Source: JBFGFG01 sp041627475 (GTDB taxonomy: Bacteria > Actinomycetota > Nitriliruptoria > Nitriliruptorales > Nitriliruptoraceae). Taken from it: 13,190 nucleotides of DNA. Below the pieces are notes generated by a model that was given only the letters and a program-made list of their open reading frames with translations, searched no databases and was not told the origin of the DNA. Below, piece after piece: positions 6,350-12,224 of the stretch. A program made the position numbers and the translations under genes. Position 1 is the first letter of the stretch. Every line of letters starts with the position of its first letter. The stretch spans positions 1 through 13,190 of the forward strand of contig JBFKQZ010000062.1 of the NCBI GenBank assembly GCA_041627475.1, written 5' to 3'.

Positions 6350-7801
6350 ATGAAGATCCGCCCCCTGGCCGCGTTCGCGGGTGCCGCCGCGCTGGCCGCG
6401 GTCGCGTTCGCGCCGGCCGTCACCTCGACCGACAGCGGTGACGCCACCGCCCGCGACGGCAAGGCCGTCGCCCTCGCGGCCGGCGACCTCGACCTGCGTT
6501 TCGACCAGCAGCCGTCGCTCGGCGACATGACCGGCGCAGGCGTGCCGTTCGGCGTGACCGCGCCGTGCACCGCCGGCTTCGCCGGGCCGTTCCCGTGCGA
6601 GAACGTCGACTTCGCGTCGTACGTCCCCCTCGCCGAGCTCGGCGGCGGCGCCGGCTCCGACAGCTGGGGCTGGGTCGACGACATGGACACCCCCGACGAC
6701 GAGTCCGACGACCGCTACATCGCGCTGTACGGCACGACGCTCGGGCTGACCTACATCGACATCACGAACCCGAACGTCCCGCTCGTGCTCGGCCGCACGA
6801 GCATGACGCCGGGTGGCGGCGTCCTGTGGCGTGACGTGAAGGTCCACGACGACCACGCGTTCTTCGTCTCCGAGGAGGGCGGCTACGGCGTGAAGGTCAT
6901 CGACCTCACCCAGACCCGCGACCTCACCGACATCACGTTCGCCAACGAGATCCCGGTCACGGCCGAGTACACCGGCAACGGCAACGCCCACAACATCTGG
7001 ATCAACAACGAGACCGCACGCGCCTACGTGGTCGGGACCGACCAGGCCGGCGGTGGACTGCACATCCTCGACATCTCCGACCCGGCCAACCCCACCTTCA
7101 TCGGTGAGTTCGCGACGGACGGCTACACCCACGACGTCGAGTGCGTCGTCTACACCGGCCCGGACGCTGACTACAACGGTGCCGGTGCCGACGGCGAGCT
7201 CGGGACCGACGACGACGTCGACCCGCGCGAGCTGTGCTTCGCCGCGAACGAGGACTCGATGACCGTCGTCGACGTCACCGACGCGAACGCCACGACCCAG
7301 GTGGCCAAGATCAAGTACCAGACCTCGGCCTACACCCACCAGGGCGTCCTGACCGACGACATGCAGTGGCTGCTGTGGAACGACGAGGTCGACGAGGGCG
7401 CGACCGGTCCCGGGACACGGACCTACTGGGTCGACATCAGCGACCTCGACCTCGCCATGTGGCAGGACGAGATCGTCCCCCCGGGCCCGGTCAACGACGG
7501 CGTCTGCGTCTACACGCACGACCTGCTGACGGTCGACCACAACATGTACATCACCGGGGACATCCTCTGGCAGGCCAACTACAACGGCGGGCTGCAGATC
7601 TTCCGGATCTCGGACGAGGGCCTCGCGGACTGCACGATGGAGCGGATCGGCTTCTTCGACGTCGACCCGGGCCTGGACGTCGGTGCCTACGGCGGTGCAT
7701 GGAACGTGTTCCCGCACTTCGGCCAGGACCGCATCATCGTCTCGACGCTCGACGAGGGCCTCTACGTCCTCCAGACGAGCTTCGAGGTCGGCCAGAGCTG
7801 A
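6350..7801 (+). CDS. Secreted choice-of-anchor B / LVIVD-repeat beta-propeller protein (paralogue 2)
   Basis: This 483-residue paralogue of the 4167 product has the same plan. The signal peptide has K2-R4 and a hydrophobic stretch at about 6-24. C73 and C83 frame the N-terminal segment, followed by DSWGW (104-108), WRDVKV..DHAFFVSE (160-175), AHN (H214), THDVEC (H261), GPDADYNG (270-277), YTHQG (H330), NDEVDE (344-349), VDHNMY (H397) and WQANYNGGLQIF (407-418). After GPDADYNG it has an extra Asp-rich segment (DGELGTDDDVDP, 281-292) that resembles a calcium-binding loop and is missing from paralogue 1. There is no C-terminal anchor. The ATG at 6350 is chosen because GGGAG (6339-6343) lies 6 nt upstream and the signal peptide begins there; the frame runs further upstream only through msrB. 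Function unknown. It may be cotranscribed with msrB, and a stem-loop terminator follows. Confidence 0.85.
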   Translation: MKIRPLAAFAGAAALAAVAFAPAVTSTDSGDATARDGKAVALAAGDLDLRFDQQPSLGDMTGAGVPFGVTAPCTAGFAGPFPCENVDFASYVPLAELGGGAGSDSWGWVDDMDTPDDESDDRYIALYGTTLGLTYIDITNPNVPLVLGRTSMTPGGGVLWRDVKVHDDHAFFVSEEGGYGVKVIDLTQTRDLTDITFANEIPVTAEYTGNGNAHNIWINNETARAYVVGTDQAGGGLHILDISDPANPTFIGEFATDGYTHDVECVVYTGPDADYNGAGADGELGTDDDVDPRELCFAANEDSMTVVDVTDANATTQVAKIKYQTSAYTHQGVLTDDMQWLLWNDEVDEGATGPGTRTYWVDISDLDLAMWQDEIVPPGPVNDGVCVYTHDLLTVDHNMYITGDILWQANYNGGLQIFRISDEGLADCTMERIGFFDVDPGLDVGAYGGAWNVFPHFGQDRIIVSTLDEGLYVLQTSFEVGQS

Positions 7802-7822
7802 TCACCTGACGCGACACACCGC

Positions 7823-7853
7823 CGACGCCCCGCGCCCCGTGCGCGGGGCGTCG
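7823..7853 (+). terminator. Stem-loop terminator after propeller paralogue 2
   Basis: CGACGCCCCGCGC (7823-7835) pairs perfectly over 13 bp with GCGCGGGGCGTCG (7841-7853) around a CCCGT loop, 21 nt after the stop. It contains the same 11-nt core arm as the terminator at 5714-5740, so the duplicated unit may have included the terminator. Confidence 0.75.
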
Positions 7854-7876
7854 CTGTTCCGCGGAGGGCACCGCAC

Positions 7877-7982
7877 GGTGTGCCTCACCCGGCTCACATC
7901 CGAGCCATGCGAGGCACACCGCGGACCGCGTCGCGAGGTGTGCCTCCGTCGGCTCGCATCCTGGTCAGGAGGGGCACACCGC
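7877..7982. repeat. Two tandem copies of a palindromic intergenic repeat, 60-bp period
   Basis: Copy A (7877-7922) and copy B (7937-7982) agree at 36 of 46 positions and start exactly 60 nt apart. Each begins with GGTGTGCCTC and ends with its inverse, GAGGCACACC in A (perfect) and GGGGCACACC in B (one wobble pair). Each arm pair encloses a conserved GGCTC.CATCC core. Copy A has a nested GGCTC/GAGCC stem. A degenerate GGGCACC (7867) and a GGTGTGGGG (7985) flank the pair and may be decayed further copies. The array lies between the terminator of the plus-strand gene and the convergent MFS gene. No repeat family name is assigned. Confidence 0.65.
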
Positions 7983-8013
7983 TGGGTGTGGGGAGGTGGC
8001 GGTGCCGGGTCGG

Positions 8014-9279
8014 TCAGCCGCGGAGGCGGGGGTCGTGGCGCACGAGGCGCACCAGGACGGCGACGGCGGCCAGGGCTGCGACCGCGCTGATCGCGGTGTT
8101 CGTCCCGATGCCCGACCGCAGCAGCAGCATCGGCCCGGCGGCGCCAGCCAGCGCGCGGCTGACAGAGCTCGCGGCCACCATGCGGCCGAGGAAGATGCCG
8201 CGGCGGTGCGGGTCGACCTCGGAGGCCAGGGCGATCGCAGCCACGATGGCCGACTCGCTGCCGAACAGGCCGACCGCCAGCCCGACGAGCGCGAGCGGCA
8301 GCGACGGTGCGACGCCGAGCCAGCCGAAGCCGACCGCGCACGCGACCAGGCCGATGCCGGTCGTCGTCGCCTTGCCCAGCCGGTCGCCGGCCCAGACGAC
8401 GAACGCCGACCCAGCGAGCTCGCCGACGGCCCCGATGGCGGTGAAGACCCCGAGCAGGCCGACGTCCACCTGCTGGACGTCCTCCAGCCACAGACCGACC
8501 ACGCCGAACGTCAGCTCGAGCGCCGCGAACAGCAGCACCACGACCGTGAGGAAGAGAACTGCGGACCGGCGGGTCCGGTCACGGTCGGCGGCCACGACGG
8601 CCGCGTCCGCCGCAGCGTCCCGCCGGTCGGCCTCGTCGGCGGCCTCCCGCAGCAGGGCGCGGGTTGCGGCGTCGTCGTCCATCCACCGACGCAGCAACGG
8701 GACCGCGAGCAGTGCGAGGGCGCCGAGCAGCAGCAGTGCGACGCGCCAGGAGGTCGCCTCCGCAAGGGCGCCGGCCGGAGCGAGCAGCAGCAGGCCGCCC
8801 GCCCAGGTGAGCTCCATGATCGACAGGGCACGCCCGCGCCGCGCGTACGGGACCCGGGCCGACACGTAGGTCATCGACCCGACGTCGAGCAGCGGCTTGG
8901 CGAGGCCGAGCACGACGACACCCACGAGTGCCGTGCCGATCCCGAGCCAGCCGGCGACGCCGGCGAGCGGTGGGGCCAACAGCCCGAGCACCACCGTGCC
9001 GAGCGCCAGTGCGACCAGGCCCCGGACGGCCGAGCCGCGCGGTGCGTCCCGCTCGCCGACCAGCAGGCGCGTCACGCTGGGGACGAGCATCCCGCCGACG
9101 GCGAGGCCCGTGATCAGCAGCCCCTCGGCACCTGCCCCGAGACCGACGTCGACCGCGACGATCCCGAGGAACGGGTAGACGAAGCGGAACAGCCCGTTGC
9201 CGACGAGGCGCGAGGCGGACAGCGGCACGAGCCGGGGCGACGGGGTCGCCACGGTCGTGGCAGGGTGGGAGGTGGACAC
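8014..9279 (-). CDS. MFS transporter
   Basis: This 421-residue, Ala/Leu/Val/Gly-rich membrane protein is predicted to have about 12 transmembrane helices in two halves. The halves are separated by a long charged cytoplasmic loop (RRWMDDDAATRALLREAADEAD and on), as in MFS permeases. Motif-A-like sequences lie in the first half (TRLLVGERDAPRG) and the second (VWAGDRLGK). The substrate is unknown; efflux is the likely default. The GTG at 9279 is chosen because it leaves a short N-terminus before the first helix. The open frame up to 9357 would collide with the divergent gene's promoter area, and its extra 26 residues are Arg/Pro-rich and poor in hydrophobic residues. The Shine-Dalgarno is weak (GGAA about 7 nt upstream). 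It is convergent with the propeller operon and divergent from the DUF2071 gene, so it appears to be transcribed alone. Confidence 0.82.
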   Translation of the reverse strand: MSTSHPATTVATPSPRLVPLSASRLVGNGLFRFVYPFLGIVAVDVGLGAGAEGLLITGLAVGGMLVPSVTRLLVGERDAPRGSAVRGLVALALGTVVLGLLAPPLAGVAGWLGIGTALVGVVVLGLAKPLLDVGSMTYVSARVPYARRGRALSIMELTWAGGLLLLAPAGALAEATSWRVALLLLGALALLAVPLLRRWMDDDAATRALLREAADEADRRDAAADAAVVAADRDRTRRSAVLFLTVVVLLFAALELTFGVVGLWLEDVQQVDVGLLGVFTAIGAVGELAGSAFVVWAGDRLGKATTTGIGLVACAVGFGWLGVAPSLPLALVGLAVGLFGSESAIVAAIALASEVDPHRRGIFLGRMVAASSVSRALAGAAGPMLLLRSGIGTNTAISAVAALAAVAVLVRLVRHDPRLRG

Positions 9280-9289
9280 GGGGTTCCGA

Positions 9290-9307
9290 CGGTCGGGCGG
9301 CCGACCG
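9290..9307. promoter_or_regulatory. Inverted repeat between the divergent MFS and DUF2071 genes
   Basis: CGGTCGG (9290-9296) and CCGACCG (9301-9307) form a perfect 7-bp inverted repeat with a 4-nt centre. It lies inside the 92-nt divergent intergenic region, 11 nt upstream of the MFS start on the minus strand. It may be an operator or an RNA hairpin; no promoter hexamers are recognised. Confidence 0.3.
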
Positions 9308-9371
9308 ACGGTAGCGGGAACGACCCAACCCACCCGTGGTCGCTGCGACGAACGCACCCCGAGGAGGACGC

Positions 9372-10133
9372 GTGCACGTCGAACCGATCAGCCGCCAGCC
9401 GCCGCTCGACCCGTCGCCGGCGGTGCTGCGCATGCGCTGGATGCGGCTCGCGTACGTCCACTGGGCCGTCGACCCCGCTGCCGTGCAGCGCCATCTGCCC
9501 GACGGACTCACCGTCGACACGTTCGACGGTCGGGCCTACGTCGGGCTGATCCCCTTCGACATGCGCGACGTGCGTCTCCCGGGGATGCCACAGGTGCTCC
9601 CGTGGATCGGCGACTTCCCGGAGACCAACGTCCGCACCTACGCGGTGACGCCGACCGGGGAACGTGGTGTCTGGTTCCACTCGCTCGAGGCGTCCCGCCT
9701 CGGGGCCGTGCTGGTCGCACGGGGCATCTTCCGGCTCCCGTACATGTGGGCATCGATGTCGATCACGACCTCGCCCGGACGCATCCGCTACCGGACGCGT
9801 CGCCGGTGGCCCGGCCCGCGCGGCGCCCACAGTGACCTCGCCCTGCGGGTCGGGCGCCGCCTGACCGACGCCGAGGTGACGCCGCTGGACGACTGGCTCG
9901 CGGCCCGGTGGCGGTTCTTGGACGGTCGGCCGGGTGGCGGGGTCGTGTCCTCGCCGATGCGGCACGAGGCGTGGCCGCTGCACGAGGCGTGGATCGAGCA
10001 CCTCGACGACGAGCTGGTCGCGGCCGCTGGCTACCCAGGGTTGGTCGACGAGGAGCCGGCGCACGTGCGCTTCTCACCCGGTGTCGACGTCACCGGTGGC
10101 TTCCCGGGGATCGTGGGCGCGGACGGCGGCTGA
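9372..10133 (+). CDS. DUF2071 (YqjF-like) family protein
   Basis: This 253-residue protein shows the hallmark blocks of the DUF2071 family, whose biochemical role is unknown. They are: MRWMRLAYVHWAVDP (21-35), HLPDGLTVDTFDGRAYVGLIPFDM (41-64), the NVRTYAVTPTGERGVWFHSLEA block (86-107), LPYMWASM (122-129) and the late DDWLAARWRFLD and HEAWPLHEAWIE segments. There is no signal peptide or membrane helix, so it is cytoplasmic. The GTG at 9372 is preferred because GAGGAGG (9361-9367) lies immediately upstream with 4 nt spacing and the domain begins soon after; an in-frame GTG at 9336 lacks such a site. It is divergent from the MFS gene and 73 nt ahead of the histidine kinase, which has its own ribosome binding site and a possible promoter. 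Confidence 0.85.
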   Translation: MHVEPISRQPPLDPSPAVLRMRWMRLAYVHWAVDPAAVQRHLPDGLTVDTFDGRAYVGLIPFDMRDVRLPGMPQVLPWIGDFPETNVRTYAVTPTGERGVWFHSLEASRLGAVLVARGIFRLPYMWASMSITTSPGRIRYRTRRRWPGPRGAHSDLALRVGRRLTDAEVTPLDDWLAARWRFLDGRPGGGVVSSPMRHEAWPLHEAWIEHLDDELVAAAGYPGLVDEEPAHVRFSPGVDVTGGFPGIVGADGG

Positions 10134-10165
10134 CGTCCGTCATCGGCCGTGTCCGGCCCTCCCGC

Positions 10166-10174
10166 TGGCATACT
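10166..10174 (+). promoter_or_regulatory. Possible extended -10 promoter for the histidine kinase
   Basis: TGGCATACT holds a TG-N-CATACT extended -10 in the short gap before the kinase gene, about 33 nt ahead of the start. No good -35 is seen 17 nt upstream. The kinase may also be read from the DUF2071 transcript, since no terminator intervenes. Confidence 0.3.
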
Positions 10175-10206
10175 CGTCCCGCCGACCGGACGACGAGGAG
10201 GGTGCG

Positions 10207-11901
10207 ATGGAGCGGTTCGGCGCGCTCGTCATCGCACTCGTCGGCGTCGCGGCCGTGGCCGCGCAGGCGGTCCTCGCACCCGGGCGGCCGCTGCTGCTCG
10301 TCGTCCACGTCGGGGCGTGGCTCGCCGTGGTCGGGATCGCCACGTACCTGACCCGCCAGATCGGGATCATCAGTGGCGCGGTCCGTCGTGCCCGTGCGGC
10401 GATCGACCTGCTCGACGACGCCGTCGTCGTCGTCGACGCCGAGCACCACCGCATCCTGTACGCGAACCTCGCCGCTGCACGGCTCGCCAGCCGGCCCGTG
10501 ACCCGCATGGTGAACGTGCGGCTGTGGGACACCGGCCCCTGGCCCGACGTCGCCGACCTCGTGGCGCTGGTCGAGGAGGACCGCGAGTTCGTGCTCACCG
10601 AACGCGACGGCGTGCGCTACCGCATCGCCGCCACGCGCGTCGTGTGGGAGGGGGAGCGGGCCTACGTCGTGCGCTCTCGTGACGTGACCGAGCGAGAGCT
10701 GGCGCAGCGCGACCTCGCCGTGCGGGAGCGGCGGTTCCGCGCGCTGGCCGAGAACGTGGCTGGCGTCGTCTACCGGCTGCGGCTGGAGCCGAACTTCGAG
10801 CTCGAGTACGTCAACGACCACTTCCGGACCCTGCTCGGCTACGAGCCCACCGAGTGGTTCCTCGATCCCGAGATGCTGGCCCGGATCGTCCGGCCCGGGC
10901 ACCGGTCGTCGGTGGACCTCACCGGGGACGAGCACGTCTACGGGAGCGGCGGCGTGCACGCCTACGAGGTCCGCCACGCCGACGGGCACTGGTTGTGGGT
11001 GGAGGACCACCACACGCCGGAGCGCAACGAGGACGGCGAGCTCGTGGCGATCCAGGGGATCATCTTCGACATCACCCAGAAGTGGGAGATGGAGCAGGCG
11101 CTCGGCGAGGCCCTGCGCAAGCACGAGGTGGCGGCCGAGACGATGCACCGCACCGCCCGGGTCGAGCAGACGCTGCTGCAGTCGGTGTCGCACGAGCTGC
11201 GCACACCCATGGCCGCGGCGCTCGGCTTCGCGCGCATGCTCGCCAAGCAGCCCGACGCCATGAACCCCGCCCAGCAGGAGAAGCTGTTGGAGCGGCTCGT
11301 GGTGAACATCGAGCGGATCGAGGGGCTCATCAACCGCATGCTCGAGTTCGATCGTTTCACCCGCGGCGACGCAGAGATCCAACGCAGCCTGGAACGCCTC
11401 GACGAGGTGGTACGTGCAGCCATCGACAGTGTCGACCTCGAGGGCCGGCCGCTGCACGCGGACCTGCAGCTGGTCATGGCGCTGGTCGACCGGCGCCGGG
11501 TCGAGCACGCCGTCGAGGCGCTGCTGCACAACGTGGTGCTCCACACGCCGCCGGACACGACGGTGCGCCTGCGCGTGACCGCGGACGCCGAGACGGCGCG
11601 CATCGTCGTCGAGGACGACGGGCCCGGTGTGGACGACACCGTCGCCGAGCACGTCTTCGAGCCGTTCACCCAGGGCGCTGCGAGCAAGGACATCGCCAAT
11701 CCGGGCGTCGGGCTCGGGCTCGCGATGGTCCAGGTCTCGGCGCGCCTGCACGGGGGCGAGGCGCACCACGAGGTCGTGCGGCCCCATGGTGCGCGCTTCG
11801 TCCTGGAGCTCCCCGTCGCCGCGAGCGCGGAGGAGGGTGCCGGAAACGGCCGTGCTGGCGCGCCTGCGACCCGGGTCGACGCCGGCGCGCGGGTCGAGTG
11901 A
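10207..11901 (+). CDS. Membrane sensor histidine kinase with two PAS domains
   Basis: This 564-residue protein has two N-terminal membrane helices (about 4-24 and 28-48) with almost no loop between them, so sensing is not by a large extracellular domain. Two PAS domains follow: PAS1 at about 60-165, ending in RSRDVTERELAQRDL, and PAS2 at about 175-295, ending in GIIFDITQKWEMEQAL. The HisKA dimerisation helix carries the phospho-acceptor His329 in SVSHELRTPMAAALGF. The ATPase domain has the N-box Asn442 (LLHNVVLHTP), G1 box DDGPG (470-474), F-box FEPF (484-487) and G2 box GVGLGLA (500-506). An Ala/Gly/Arg-rich tail of about 25 residues ends the protein. The ATG at 10207 follows GGAGG (10197-10201) with 5 nt spacing. 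No response regulator is adjacent, so the partner and signal are unknown. The neighbours do not reveal the role. Confidence 0.93.
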   Translation: MERFGALVIALVGVAAVAAQAVLAPGRPLLLVVHVGAWLAVVGIATYLTRQIGIISGAVRRARAAIDLLDDAVVVVDAEHHRILYANLAAARLASRPVTRMVNVRLWDTGPWPDVADLVALVEEDREFVLTERDGVRYRIAATRVVWEGERAYVVRSRDVTERELAQRDLAVRERRFRALAENVAGVVYRLRLEPNFELEYVNDHFRTLLGYEPTEWFLDPEMLARIVRPGHRSSVDLTGDEHVYGSGGVHAYEVRHADGHWLWVEDHHTPERNEDGELVAIQGIIFDITQKWEMEQALGEALRKHEVAAETMHRTARVEQTLLQSVSHELRTPMAAALGFARMLAKQPDAMNPAQQEKLLERLVVNIERIEGLINRMLEFDRFTRGDAEIQRSLERLDEVVRAAIDSVDLEGRPLHADLQLVMALVDRRRVEHAVEALLHNVVLHTPPDTTVRLRVTADAETARIVVEDDGPGVDDTVAEHVFEPFTQGAASKDIANPGVGLGLAMVQVSARLHGGEAHHEVVRPHGARFVLELPVAASAEEGAGNGRAGAPATRVDAGARVE

Positions 11902-11931
11902 CGGCGTGCGCCCAGCGCCTGTAAGGGTTCA

Positions 11932-11954
11932 AACGCGGATGCCCCTTTCGCGTT
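11932..11954. other. Weak hairpin downstream of the histidine kinase
   Basis: AACGCG (11932-11937) and CGCGTT (11949-11954) form a 6-bp stem about 30 nt after the kinase stop. It could terminate kinase transcription before the leuA leader promoter, but it is short and unsupported by a U-tract. Confidence 0.25.
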
Positions 11955-11958
11955 CGGG

Positions 11959-11988
11959 TTGCACATCGTCGGCAACGCGGTCCACACT
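11959..11988 (+). promoter_or_regulatory. Possible promoter of the leuA leader transcript
   Basis: TTGCAC (11959-11964) and CACACT (11983-11988) are 18 nt apart. The CACACT lies 7 nt before the leader ATG at 11996, so transcription would begin at or next to the ATG and give a leaderless mRNA. That agrees with the lack of any Shine-Dalgarno sequence. The hexamers match the consensus only partly. Confidence 0.35.
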
Positions 11989-11995
11989 GCCCCTC

Positions 11996-12133
11996 ATGCA
12001 GCACGCACACGACGCTTCGAAGCAGCAGGCCCCTCGGGCCCGCGCCGTCGCCGTGCCTGCCGCCACCTCGCCGGAGGTGGCGTCGCTGTTCGCTGCCATT
12101 CTCCTGCTGGCCCTCCTGGTCCTGCTGCTTTGA
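11996..12133 (+). CDS. leuA leader peptide (leucine-rich, putative)
   Basis: This 45-codon ORF ends 91 nt before leuA. The first 30 residues are polar and Ala/Arg/Gln-rich (MQHAHDASKQQAPRARAVAV...). The last 11 sense codons read Ile-Leu-Leu-Leu-Ala-Leu-Leu-Val-Leu-Leu-Leu before TGA: eight Leu plus one Ile and one Val. The run opens with ATT and closes with CTT, both unusual in this GC-rich DNA. A branched-chain amino acid run directly in front of the leucine-pathway gene is the hallmark of a leader peptide whose translation senses charged tRNA-Leu. No Shine-Dalgarno sequence precedes the ATG, and a possible leaderless promoter lies at 11959-11988. The Leu codons are complementary to the leuA ribosome binding site. 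The alternative is a small single-helix membrane protein, since residues 27-45 are hydrophobic enough to span a membrane; the RNA pairings favour the leader. Confidence 0.7.
   Translation: MQHAHDASKQQAPRARAVAVPAATSPEVASLFAAILLLALLVLLL
12061..12082 (+). promoter_or_regulatory. Stem-loop inside the leuA leader ORF
   Basis: CGCCACCTC (12061-12069) and GAGGTGGCG (12074-12082) make a perfect 9-bp stem with a GCCG tetraloop, just upstream of the Leu codon run. Its 3' arm overlaps a segment (12080-12090) that can instead pair with 12161-12171 further downstream, so it belongs to a set of mutually exclusive structures. Confidence 0.5.
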
Positions 12134-12214
12134 TGCCGCGGCGCTGTCCCGCCCCACCACGACAGCGACGCGGCGAAGCAGACGGGGACCGGGACGACGC
12201 ACAAGGCAGCAGGA
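12120..12214 (+). promoter_or_regulatory. Leucine-responsive leader RNA: anti-Shine-Dalgarno stem plus inner stem-loop before leuA
   Basis: The outer stem pairs TCCTGCTGCTTT (12120-12131: last Leu codons and the first base of the stop) with AAGGCAGCAGGA (12203-12214), 12 pairs including one G-U. It hides most of the AGGAG (12211-12215) that serves leuA. The inner stem pairs GCCGCGGCGCTGTC (12135-12148) with GACAGCGACGCGGC (12161-12174), 13 of 14 positions, 12-nt loop. An earlier Leu codon triplet, CTCCTGCTG (12101-12109), can also pair perfectly with CAGCAGGAG (12207-12215). A ribosome stalled on Leu codons would cover the 5' arm and open the leuA site. After normal termination the stem can close. 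The inner stem lacks a U-tract but could also act as a terminator. Confidence 0.6.
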
Positions 12215-12224
12215 GCACCACAGC

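Noticed and set aside
7734..7919. Small minus-strand ORF across the terminator and repeat (61 codons)
   Set aside because: It is created by the palindromic repeat, which gives similar Ala/His/Arg peptides on both strands; it has no ribosome binding site and overlaps the end of propeller 2.
7861..7990. Possible CRISPR array
   Set aside because: There are only two copies, the repeat unit is palindromic over its full length with a conserved centre, there are no unique spacers, and no cas gene is nearby.
7996..9549. Long plus-strand open frame (517 codons)
   Set aside because: It is antisense to the MFS gene at 8014-9279. Its translation is Arg/Gln/Asp/His-rich low-complexity sequence with no domain, typical of the complementary strand of a GC-rich gene.
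10090..11787. Minus-strand frame of 565 codons opposite the histidine kinase
   Set aside because: The kinase boxes on the plus strand are unambiguous; the antisense product is His/Val/Gly-rich without domains.
11922..11975. tRNA-like fragment around GGTTCAAAC
   Set aside because: It resembles a T-loop, but no acceptor stem, anticodon arm or D arm can be built around it.
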